The translations under genes and the position numbers were made by a program. From NCBI GenBank assembly GCA_020746105.1, contig CM036617.1, positions 166,292,912-166,356,911 of the forward strand: DNA of 64,000 bases, read 5' to 3'. The notes below the pieces were generated by a model. The model searched no databases. It saw nothing but the letters and a program-made list of their open reading frames with translations, and was not told the DNA's origin. Position 1 is the stretch's first letter; every line of letters starts with the position of its first letter. Shown here piece by piece: positions 12,301-24,300 of the stretch. This DNA is from Trogon surrucura (taxonomy: Eukaryota > Chordata > Aves > Trogoniformes > Trogonidae).

Positions 12301-15300
12301 TCTTTGAATGGTGTGGGGGAGGAATGATCTAGGCCTCTGAATGCAGTAGTGTGGGGCGCCAGGCACGATGTGTTAGCAGTGCAAGGTGTTTGGTCATGTC
12401 CTATTCTGCAAGGAAGTCATTGGAGAGAGAGAAATACTTGGAAATAGAACTGTTCTCACCTTTTTAGTTAACATTTTGGCATTCTTCATCCGTGGAAACA
12501 CCATTGCTGTAAAATGTCCTTACCGGTGTTTGCCAGTGGAAGCAAATATCGGGAGCCACCCTCAAACACCTTCCAGTCTCTGCGGTGTTAAGGGTCCTGC
12601 CTTTACAGGTCTCCTTGTGTCTACCAGGGACGAGGACTGGGAGAACACCTCCCTGTATTCATGTTGTTCCAAGGCACGTGAACGCGTTCACTGTCATTAC
12701 TATGCACACTCCCCACATCTGTGAGCTGACTGTCCCTCAGGAATTGTTCATTTTCCTGGAAGCCCAGGCTGGCTTCTGGAGTCTTGTAATAACGGTGCAT
12801 GTGCTTGTATGTGATCATTCGGAAAACTGATTCGGTAAACTGAGGTTCTGGCAGATTGTATGTCATATTACAAGTATGAAGTGGATGTTTCTAGCTTTCT
12901 TCACTGTACCTTTCTGCTCTTCTTCACAGTAATCCTGCCTTGAATCAGGCCTGTTCCAGCTTCCTCTGCAGCTTGTGCCTGAGCCTTTACTCTGCCACAG
13001 AGAAGGAGAGAACTTCTTCTCAGGAGGGCAAGTTTGGGGAAAGAGGCAAATTCCTTCATTTAGTTTGAGGCCCTGCCTCAACAGGCAATAGGTGCAAAAA
13101 TAGTAATTAAAATAATACAAAGGAGGAGGGAAGGGAGGACATGCATAAGATCTTTTTAGAGATTTTTTTCCTCAGCTTTTTTATAAGCTTATCCAGCAAG
13201 GATATAACACTCAGATAATACCTTTAGAAGAGTTTGGACCCCTACCTGAAAGAATGTATTTCATCTGCCTATGGTTTTGTTTATATGGTGATATTTATGC
13301 ATGGCTTAATTGAAACAGTATTACTTGCCTTGTAGTCACTCATGTCTGTAGATTAAAGTGGTTTTTTCCTCTGGTGTACTCTATAAATCTTTCCTGTCTA
13401 TACTGTAACTTTTCATAATAGGTTAGTCCCAAATAAATGAGATGAAAGTTTCCACATCACAAAAGCCACTTTTCCCACTGACAGTGGTCAGTTATCATAC
13501 AGGCAGCATCAACAAAGAGCTGGGAACCTCAAACAGAAGTGTCCTTTCATCCTCAAAGCCAGCTCCATTAAATCAGGTCTCACACCTCTGTTCATGGCAA
13601 TTCATGCTTGCTGTATGCAACCTGTGAGGTAGTAGGATGGTTTTGATATTTCTTACATCAGGAGCTTCCCTAATTTCATGTGCCTGAGTTAGAGCAGGCA
13701 GATGCTTCCATCCCGCTGTTCCACTCTCCTTTGTCATAGACATTCCTCATTGCTGCCTGCCTGCTCATGTTAGTTTTGTTTCTAGAGCAAGAGATGTCTG
13801 AGCTCCTGCAGAAGGGTCTGCCTCAGTTAAACTACACTGTTGCTGAAAGCCTTCTCCTCCTGGCTGAAACCCCTGAGCCTTCCTTGTTGGATCAGTCTCT
13901 TTGCAACCATCAACACTGCTTCATACTACTCTTGTACTTTGCCTACACCCTTGGGGACAGGTCAGCCAAGAATATATAAGGTGAATGGTTTTGTGGCCAT
14001 TACATACCATGCATTGGTGCGTAAGGCATGTCTGATGTTATTGTTTTCACTCCAATCTCCTTGAATGCAGGTTTGTCCCAGAAGCAGATTTATTTTTAGC
14101 TGTAAGAAATTTCCTCCTATCAGCACAGGACTTCGGAGACTGTCCCCCTCCGTACATACTCAGAGCTGCACTTTACCTTCTTGCTGCCTGTCAGGACAAA
14201 GGCAAAGCCCTGGACTTGGTAAAAGGAAATTTTATTCCTACCTCTTGGACCTGCTTTGTTGAAACTGAGGTTTCTCCCCACTGCCATCAACCCTCTTGCA
14301 GAAAGTATTTTGACATAGGTGGTGAGCGGTGAATGAGTGAAGAGTACGCAGTGCATGTACGCTCTGGAAAGTTAACTGTGAAAAGTCACTGGGGAATACA
14401 GATTTGGCTGAGTAAACTTGTGTATGTGTGGGAAGTGTAAATGCGTTGGGTAGGCTGTGAATTCACGTACGGAATATAATAAATTTCATAGCTTCAGTCT
14501 CCTGAACACATCTACAGCCTTTGCAGCAGGCTTTCTAGTGTTCCCGTATGGCTCATTACCGCTGCACAGCTTTGAGCGCTGTATATAAAGCCTACAAATT
14601 TCTTAGCCTTTGTGATGCAAATGGGCTTCACAAAATGATGTTTAACTGATATATTTGATTGTCTACTTAAAAGACAGTGTGACTGTTTCTCACAGTAAAC
14701 TCTCATCACTTCAGCTTTTTTGATATTCAGTCTCGAGTGATTATTTTGTTCTCTCCCCCTTTCCCTCCCACACACTTGCCAGAGGTCGCTGTGTACCATA
14801 AGGAGGATCCTGGATAATCTTCCAGAGCTGAGCTTGGTCTACGTCCATTGTCCTCTCCTGCTGAAATTCTTCCTGCGCTACCCTGAACTTCTGGGGAGAT
14901 TTGGACACCAGGTCCTCCAACTCTGGTTTTCCTGGGGAGACTGCAAGGAAGCTGAGAGTGAAGAAGCTGGTTTTGGCACATTACTTCCCATTCTGAAGAG
15001 CAATTCCAGCATCTTACTTATTTTACTGGTATGTGACTTTCACAAGGACAGGCTGTTATCCTGACCCTGATTTGGGGGGCTTTTTGGTTCTTTAAAGCTC
15101 TTAGTACTGTTACGAGGCCAAGGGTTCTGCTAGAAGGGCCCATGTGTGTGTACACAGACATCCGTCTCCCTGGGAAGCATGAGATGAAAAATGGGTCCGT
15201 GTAGTGTGTTAGCTCTTTCTCTGTCATCCATCCGATGTGACAGAAAGGTGTCTTTTGAAAGTTGGAAGGAATGTTGGAAGGAATCTGAAGGGTGCTGCAG

Positions 15301-18300
15301 ATGTATGCCATGAAAAACCCTGTTCCTTTCTCTGTCGATATATACAGCTGGGCACTCCAGATTCTTCTGTGGCAGCCTTTCAAGAAGCTGTTTTGCTAAT
15401 TTGAGAGCAGTGGTGTACTACTGAGAGATGGGAAGGGTATGAGGAACAAAGAACTGAAAAAGCATCGTGCAGAGAAGAGGTCTTGAGGGCATGGCTTTCT
15501 GTTTGCTTGGGGTTTTAATTTTATTTGGTTTTAACTGGAGAGTCTTGCCAGAGGTTTTTGCAGTACTCTTGAGTTTTCAGGACTGCAAATACCACATCTT
15601 ATTGCTCTTAAAAGATAAAATAAAAATCTTGGAACAGGGAAAATTGATCAGTGCAGGGGAGAAAGGGGTCTTGAAGTAGGAGGACTAGTTTGTTTGCCTT
15701 TGGTTGACATAGTGAACCCTGTTAACCCGTGTGATCATGACGGATTCCGGGTCCTGATGGCTGTTCTCTCACTTTTGAGGTGGGTGTTGGTCTCTTATCC
15801 CGAGTAACTAGCGATATGACAAGAGGAAATGGGCTCAGGTTGTGCCAGGGGAGGTTTAGATTGGATGTTAGGAAAAATTTCTTCACTGAAAGTGTAATGA
15901 AACATTGGAACATGCTGCCCAGGATGGTGGAGTCACCATCTCTGGAGGTGTTCAAAAAAAAGAGTAAACGTGGCACTTCAGGACATGGTTTAGTGGTCAT
16001 AGTGGTTGGACTTGATGATCTTAAAGGTCTTTTCTGGCCGTTATGATTCTATGATTCCACCTCTCCCACCTGCCCTGTCACCCCTCCCCATCAGTGGCCA
16101 CTTGTCCCGTGACTGTTCATCAGTCACATCATAAATACTTGCTGACATTTTCACAAAAGAACGTGAGATTTTCCTGTAAGAGCAAAAGCTAAGAACTGTG
16201 ATGTTTCTTCTCCAGCCTGTTAGAGAAATTAAAACAGGCTGCAGAAGAATGTCATATGGAGCAGATTTATGCCAGCAGAGCTGCCTGTGCAGACGACTTC
16301 CTGCCCCTTATTCCTGAAGGTCTCAGAAATGTGCAGGAATCAGGCTCAGAATTAGAGAGGGTTTTTTTCTGATACAGGCAGCCTATTCTTACCTTAACTG
16401 CTTTCCCTGGGTATCGGGTCCCACAGCCATTTCCTCACCATCATCCCAGTTTGGATGCTTAACTACTGTGCGTGTGATAGGGGAAGGCAGCTGGGAAAGG
16501 CAGTAAGCTCTCCTGGTTTGCTTGCTGAGACAAGTTTTCTGTTTACCTCTTTCAGCTGGCTACCATTTGCAATGCAGTAGGCAGGACTACTAGGGGAAGA
16601 GAGGAAAGGTAGTGCTGACACAATACATGTTGAGACAATCATACTATGTCAGCACTACCAGGGATTTTCTGCTTGATCTTTATGGAACTGCATCTGACCA
16701 TGCTGTGCAGGATGAATTTAACCTTAACAACAAAAGTACACCCAAATTAAGACTACTGGCTCTGGGATTCAGCTCAGAGGCTCCAGACAGAGCTTTGTAG
16801 TCAAGCAGTAGGCTCATGGGCTGCACGCTGCGTACACGACTCTTCCATTTTCTGCGACTGAGTGATTGCTTGTCTGGTTTATGTACGTTTCGTGCAGTTT
16901 AGCTGTTACGTTGCTACTGCAGATACAAGGCTGCCAGCCTTTTGAAAATGAGTAACTGTGGACTGACTCATAAGCTTGATTTTAGGTAAGCATCTTTAAC
17001 ATGCAACCTGATTTTTCAAAACAACAAGGAGAGCAGAAGTGCCGGAGGCTCTGTGCTCTTAACAGGGCTCTGGCTTTAGGATCTCTCTTATCTAAAACCT
17101 TGACCTTAAATATGTGTTACCCCAGCACTTGTGAGCTGTGCTGGAGTTACATAGCCCAATGCATTCTTTCAATGAGATGTTACACAGAGGTGCCTACCAG
17201 CCAAGAGCCCATCTGCTTTATTCAGTTCTCTATTTAATCAGGACGTACTTAATCTGAGTGGTGCTGTATTAGGCTGTTTCCCATGGCACCCGATTAGCAT
17301 AATGGCATTAAATAGCTGTGACTTCCGCCTAATCAAGGCAGAAAGGTAATGTGTGTGCTTCTTCACTCGCAGGACCTGGTCTGCTCAAGCTCTGTGGAGG
17401 TGGCTTGGAAGGTGTTGATGACTCTAAGGACCTTCCTGGAAAGAAATGAGGATGTCCTGGTCTGTGACCTCCTCCGGAGTCAGTTCCTACAGATTTTGCA
17501 GCAGCTGCTGGTACAGAGCAGCTCAACCTCCTTACAAGGTGATTCCTGTCTGTGACTTGGCCTTGCTGTAAGATCAACTAGCAGGGTAGATGGCTGAAGG
17601 GATGCAGCCTGGGATAAAGTGGTTTTGAACTGCTTCAGTACTTACCTGCATAAGAAAATTTATGTACAGACCTGTGCTGATGTAGTTTGCTTCTCCAGGG
17701 ATTCTTGTTTTGAAGTGAAAGAATCTTTTTTGGATTTAGGTTGTTCTGGCTTCAAACTGTGATTGTTAAACCAAGGCAAGGTTTTCTTGTACTGTCATAA
17801 GTTTTCAAGTGGAGAGTTGTGCTGGTAAATCTCCCAGCTTGAGCAGAGGCTCAGCTGCTGACTGAAAGACATCCTCTTTTCTTGTCTCTTTTCTCTGCAA
17901 AACAACTTGGTGTGCCTGAGTACACTTGGTTCCCAGGGCACAGGGGCTGCGAGCAGAGATTGTTTGAATTGTTCATTATATTGATCTCCAAACAAGAACT
18001 GTGGTATTACCAGCTCTCTTGATTTTATTAAATCTCTCAAAGATTTAGAGGGGTTGTGGCTGAGGGAAATGCCTCTGTTTTCCTTACTAGCCCTGGCTGT
18101 GGAGTTGGGACTGTTGTCCTGTCATGAACAGTGCAGAGCAGCCTGTGAGCTTGAACTGAAGAAGGGAGCAGTGCTGGGATAGGGGCCAGCACAGCTTTTA
18201 CTTGTGGCCAGTGACACTTACAAGAGCCCTGCTCTCTTTGTAATGTTTTTCTGTGCAGCAATTGGACAGAAGCAACAAGAGGGAAAGTGGTTTTGTCCTA

Positions 18301-21300
18301 CCTCCGGTAGGCTGGAGAAGAGGGAGGTTGAAAGCAGGAGAATGGTGGAGCATGAGGGTACAACATTATAGATAAAGAAGGCAATGTTGGCATCTGCTAG
18401 ATCTGATATTGTTTGGAACTGCGCACATGTGGACTTGCGGTGTCCCTCAGTGGCTGATCTAGGGGTGCTGGGGACTGCAGAAAGGCAGATTGCCTTTTTC
18501 CTATTGCAGAAATCAAACTGCTGGTGATGGGAAACAGGACATTGGGCTTGAGGGGGGTTTGCAAGATTTGAGCCCTTCTGCTGCCACTAATATCCCCAGC
18601 TCCTCTTCATACTGTGTCTTGAACTCATTAGCTGAGTTACTGGCAGCCCTGTCCAAAAAGTCAAACACCAGATGTACCCTGGAAACTTGATTTCCTTGTC
18701 TCCCAGCACACGGGCAGCTCTCTGTGAGGTCTGGGCCAGATAAGTCCAGGGGATCTGCACCCCTTTCAAGCAGCAGCCTGCTCTTAGGCAAGAAGAATGC
18801 CCAAAGTGGGACTCCATCAAGAATATGTTAACATTAAAACCACCAGTAAATGTTTCCTCCTCAAAACTGAAAACTTTGAGCCTTTTTGAAGGCGTTTTCA
18901 GGAGGCAATAGTTGCTTGCTGTAGGTCTGTCTATGTACACTACAAATTCTTTACCTGTTTGCAGTGCTGCGGAAGAGTGAATAATATTGAGAGGGTTTCC
19001 CTGAGTGTTGGTGGCCGAAGCAGCTCCCTTCTCCTCACATACAGACATACCACGTGGGGCTCTCACTGCTGCTCTCTTTGCTCTGCCCTGTAGGGTGGGA
19101 TGAACACAGCATTTTCCTCCCTCAGAAGGTGGAGGAGAAGAAATGCTGTGCAGCCAAGTGCTCTGAGGTGCTGGGCTTCTGTTAGAGCATGGGCTGCCGG
19201 TGATGGTTGAGGAGATGGGAAGAGGGCAGTCAGCAAAGGACTGGTAACTTCTAGCTTATTAGGGGTGTCAATTTGAATATGCAGTGACCATGCCCCTTAC
19301 ATGACCCCAGCCTCCGTTTTCCCTCCTCTTTTCTCTGGCCAGTCCACAGTAGCAGGAAGGGAGGCCTGGTCCAGAGGGAGCTGTGGTGTCAGAATTAAGT
19401 TGGGAGCGTGTGTGTGTGTGTCTGTGTCTGTGTCTGTCTATGTCTGTGTAAAGGGGGAGTACTTCATCCCCTAACCCACCCTCATTCCTGAGCCGGAAAA
19501 TTAACAATTTTTGGCATGCTTTAAGGTACAACAGTTCACAGTTTGCTGACAAGCTGATCTGTCTGTGCCCTTCTTAGGTAACAGGAACCTACCTGTTTTG
19601 CTGAGCCTCCTTTTTCTGGTGCAGCTGCGGAGCAAGGGTGTTAGGGAGCTGGACAGCACAGATTTCAAGCTGCTTCACCAGGGTGAGTCTGTGCATCCAT
19701 CCGTCTTCTCCCAGGGGGCTTTGATATGTGTTAATTATTCCATAAGATAAAGAGGCGCTGGTTCTTTGTCTTTTGAGAAAGGTGTACCTTGCATTACAGT
19801 TATGGTTGTTTTGGCGTACTTTCATAGCCAAAGCATTGTAAAGAGCCCTGGTTACCAGTTCGGTCAACAAAACCCCCATTCTCTGCCTTTTGCTTTTACA
19901 ATACATTCGTTGTCTGAAACCTCATGAGGTGGCCAAAGTGTTCTCCTGGCCATGACATGATTTCAGGATCTGGGGCTGTTGTTTACTTGCCATACGATGG
20001 TATTGCTGATGTGCTTCCTGAGACATACTTCTCCATCCACGCTTGCTAACACACTCCTGTGAGGTTCAGGCTGTAGGGGTGTCTTGTGAAGCAGCCGTCA
20101 GGAACCAGCAGCCTGGGGAACCTTGGCTCTCCTTTGAGTGTGAGTCCAGAGTATATGAGTCCCAACCAGCCAGGACTTGTCCACTCCACCCCAGAGACAT
20201 GGAAGAGCAGCCTGAGTTTTTTTATAGTCACCGTGACGTGACCAGCTCTCTTGTCTGGTGATCCTTACTTGGTGACTTCTCCCTTCTTACTTGGCTATTG
20301 GAAGTTTGTGCAGGCTGTGGAAAACGGAGAGATACTAGGGGGAAGTTCACCTGATCCATCCTCTTGTCTCTTCCTCTCTTTGACAAACTGATCTCTACAG
20401 CAGATTTGGAAGACTATCCCCTTCAGTTTGAAATGTTCCGTGTCTCAGTTTTGCCTGTGTTGCCCTTGTAAAGAAGCAGTGTTTCACAGACATTTGTTAG
20501 CCAAGGGGACTGGGGGTGTGGAAAATGTGTCCTCTTTGTACCAGCCCTTTTTAGCTACTGTGATATCAGAGCAGAGCTCAGCTGCTCCCAGGAGTCACAA
20601 GCTCCTTCTGCTCTTGCTTTCTGCTCCATGTTTTTCAACACGAATTTCTTCCTGCTCCACCCACCCCCTTCATTCCCTGCTGAGCTCCCCAGGCTATATT
20701 CTTCAGAGATGGATGTGCAGGGCACCTTTCTCTGATGAGGTCTATGTGAAACCAGCTTGTAGATGGAGGGATGTTGGGAAGCATGTCGATGTGTGTTTTT
20801 TGAGAATTGCTTACTCAGACTGCAGGCTCTTCAAGAGATCTCCTGTGACAGTTTTGCTGAGCCCTGCAGTCCTGGATTTCCCTCCCAAACTCTTGCTAAA
20901 CGTTTTCTTAAGTGTTTGGTGTTTACAATGAACATGGCGCATTTATTCCTAGTGTGAGCAGAGTTGGTGTGAGTGGAGAGCACAGCTCTCCGTGCCATTC
21001 CCCAGTCTGTTCACCATGTGAGACAGGCACGGGACTGATTATGATTGACCTAGTATTAGGATTAAACTCACTCTGTGGAAACAGGTAGCTTACAGTCCGT
21101 TGCTCTTGGATTCATTACTGACCAACATAATATGTGCCCTTTAATATAACTTTTTTTATCCCCTTCCCCTTTATCATCCTCCACTGCACTCTCTGGTCTA
21201 AAGCAAACACTCTAGGGCAGATACCTATTGCTTTGTACCATGCTCTGTTTATTTTCGCTTTTTTTTCATGTTTCCATTTTCTTTTGTTTCCAGTCAGTAA

Positions 21301-24300
21301 TCTCTGTGGGAAATGCAGGCCGAGGGACACTGACCTGCTGCAGCCATCCTTGAATTTTCTGTACTGGAGCCTTCATCAGACAACACCTTGTAGTCAACAG
21401 AGAGGTGAGGCAAGATTGTGTTGATTGCTAAATTAATCTCAGTGAGTTTGTAGCTTGGCCATCAGAGACTGTATTCTAATTATCTGAGAACATCAGGTGA
21501 ATTTTTCACCTTCCAAACACCGTGTTACAGTTAACATTTTATATTTGGGATGAGGTTTTTTGGGTTGAGGGTTTTGATTTGGTTTGTTTTTGCTGCCTTC
21601 TGATGATTCAGGAGTTGGCTGCTGAGAAACAGAACCACTGTACTTTTCTTGTTTGTAAACCACAGCAATGGGGCTTCAGTGCCTCATTTGAAATGTTCTG
21701 ATATTGCCATGGTTCAAAATATTAAGTAATAATAGAGAACAGTTCTAACCAGCCTTCCAGCTGTGTTAGCTGAAAGCCGGTCATTTTATTAGTTGACCGA
21801 GTGGTTGCTTGTGCTGAGGGAGATGGATGCCAGGATAGCTGGACAGCTTTACTCTGATGAGCCCTGGCAGCTGGGGCTGCTGCCTCACTGCAGCAGGGGT
21901 GTGCTCTGCGCTTCTCTTCTGCTTGTCAAGCTGGTTTAACCCGTGCCAACCCAGCCGCTCTCATTATGTCTCTCCCATGCAGCAGTGGCTGTGCTGCTCT
22001 CCAATGTGTCCTTGCTAGACCTCCTGCAAAAGGTTTTGGAGTGCACCTGGTTGCGGTCCCCTCCCTCCGAACCTGTTTATCTCTCACCTGAGGATGCCTT
22101 GCTGTGCTCTGGATGGCTGTTGGTTGCGTCCCTCTTACTTTATCAGCATCGCTACAATACTGAGGTTAGAACCACTCTAGTGTTCAGATCCAGGGAATGG
22201 CTAAACCTTAAAATAAAGAGAATATTAAAAAAAAAAAAAATCTCCATTAGCAGAAGAAAGCAGTTTGCTTCGACCTGGAATCTACTTGCCTTGGTTGCTC
22301 TTTTGTTATTGTGCACAAGTTATTTCCTTATTCACTTCTCCAGCAGCACTGGAAGCGAGCATGTCACTGAAGGCTCAGACCTGAATCACTGGAGAGTTAG
22401 AGAGGGGCAGAAATCCTGGGAGAAAAAGTGCATGCCCAGACCTCCTGATCTAAATCACTTGCTTCTTCAGGACAGAGCATAATACATTCTAAGGCCTTTC
22501 TCAAGGGAAGACTGGGGTGGGAGACACAGCTTCCACATCATAAGCTGCTTTTTTGATACTAAAATAATCAATAGTGGGACAATCAAAATTCAAAACTATT
22601 ATTGGCAAGTAAGTGTTCAATATTAGCAAGCTCTTATGAATGTGGGCAGCTGTCATTGTATTTGATGCTTTGCAGTCCAACAAGAGAGCTAAGCTGGAGT
22701 TGTCAGCTGATACAGGGATGACAGCTTTGAGGAAAGCACTTTCTAATGCCAGCACAAGGGGATGATGTTTCCTTCTGAAGTGTCTGCTCAGGCCTCTCTC
22801 CCTCTCTTGATACTGAGTTAAAGGAATTAAACAGTGTAGCATGTCATGAGTTTTGAGCTCTGCTCTTGCCCACCTGCGCATCAGGGTGTGCTCTTTGGGA
22901 GTCAGTGTGCACATTTGCTGGTAACAAAATCGCATTAAGGCCATGGGTGCGTCTGGACAGAGGCAAGAGTTGGTTTTCTAATGCTGAGGGAAGATGCCTT
23001 CTGAAAGGCTGGCTCAGACCAAGTCTGTTACCTCACAGCTATGCTGCCTCTGTTTGAGTCTTACAGAATGGCACTTGTATGGACCATCAGCTGTGTGAAT
23101 GCAGAGCAAGACCTGCCTGTCCCTCCTCTGTTAATTGCTGAGCACAACTTATATTCTCAGTTTCGAAGTCAGGGCCATGTCTGCATGGACAGTGTTATGC
23201 CAGTCCCACAAAGGATTCAATTCTAGGAGCTAGTGTTGAGCTTCATCTTCTGAGAGTAACTTGTGGCTCATATTGATCCTTGAAGTGCAGTCTTTTAGTG
23301 GCTGATGAAGCTGTTGCTTGGCTTCATCAATACTTTACTGGCTTGATTTGCTCTGATGTGCAATCCAGTATCCTTCTTGCGCCAGAAATGGGGACAGAAA
23401 CTACAGATACAGGTGGCAAATGGACATGGTTCAAGGCTACTTCAGTGTTTCCAGGCTTCAGCGTTTCTAACCTTCTGCTGAGCAGGAAGGAGGGGGGATA
23501 GGACAAAGACTCAGTTTTCTTGCTGCTTTCTGCTGCTCAGTATAGCTGAAGCTCCACAAAGCATCCTGGAGGCTCTTGTAAGAGAGCTTCTGGCCTTTGT
23601 GGCTGTGAACGTGACCTGATGCCAGGCTGTCTCCCCAAGCCCGCAGTTTTTTAGAGAGGAACAGAGGCTCTGAGAAATAGCCACATTCATCTCAGGCTGA
23701 CGTTAATAGCGAGGAGTTGTGTGGTCATAGCAAGCTTGCATCCTAACTGTCTTACTGCTACTGGCTTTTGCAGAAGCCTGTGGATAAATATGGGTCATGA
23801 ATGGTAGGCTATTAAAGACTTTGGCTTATCAGTTCTTAGGCAAGTAACCACTGCCACCCTGTTACAGGAGGTACTCCTAGCTCACCAGTTGAACATTTCT
23901 TTTTTCGAAAGATGGTTTGAATGAATCAGCCCTGTGGTTCTGATGCCTGCCCTCCCATGCCAGCTCTCTGCCTTGCTGAAGAGCTTAAACCCTTCTGCGG
24001 CTTTATGAGGCTTCATGCCATCACAGCGGGATGGCTGCTCTGTGAGGGAAACAGCGTTTTGCAGAGTGCCTTCTCAAGCCCACCTTTCCTGTTTCCTCTA
24101 GTTCTGAAGTCCCTAACCTCCTCTGCCTCCTTCACCCATGCCGTAGTTCCTAGCCCTGGGCTCCCTGGGGGCTTCCCGGCTCCAGCAGGCAGGGACAGAT
24201 TCTTGTCACTGCTAGCTTTTGGCTACCTGGCTCAATCTTGCTGACTGGCTGTGTGATGGCTGTTCCTGCTACTCCATGTGCTCAGCAGGCTGACAGCTGC

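Noticed and set aside
20428..20931. 167-codon plus-strand open frame in a MEI1 intron
   Set aside because: The frame has no in-phase splice links to MEI1, no recognisable domain and ordinary intron composition.
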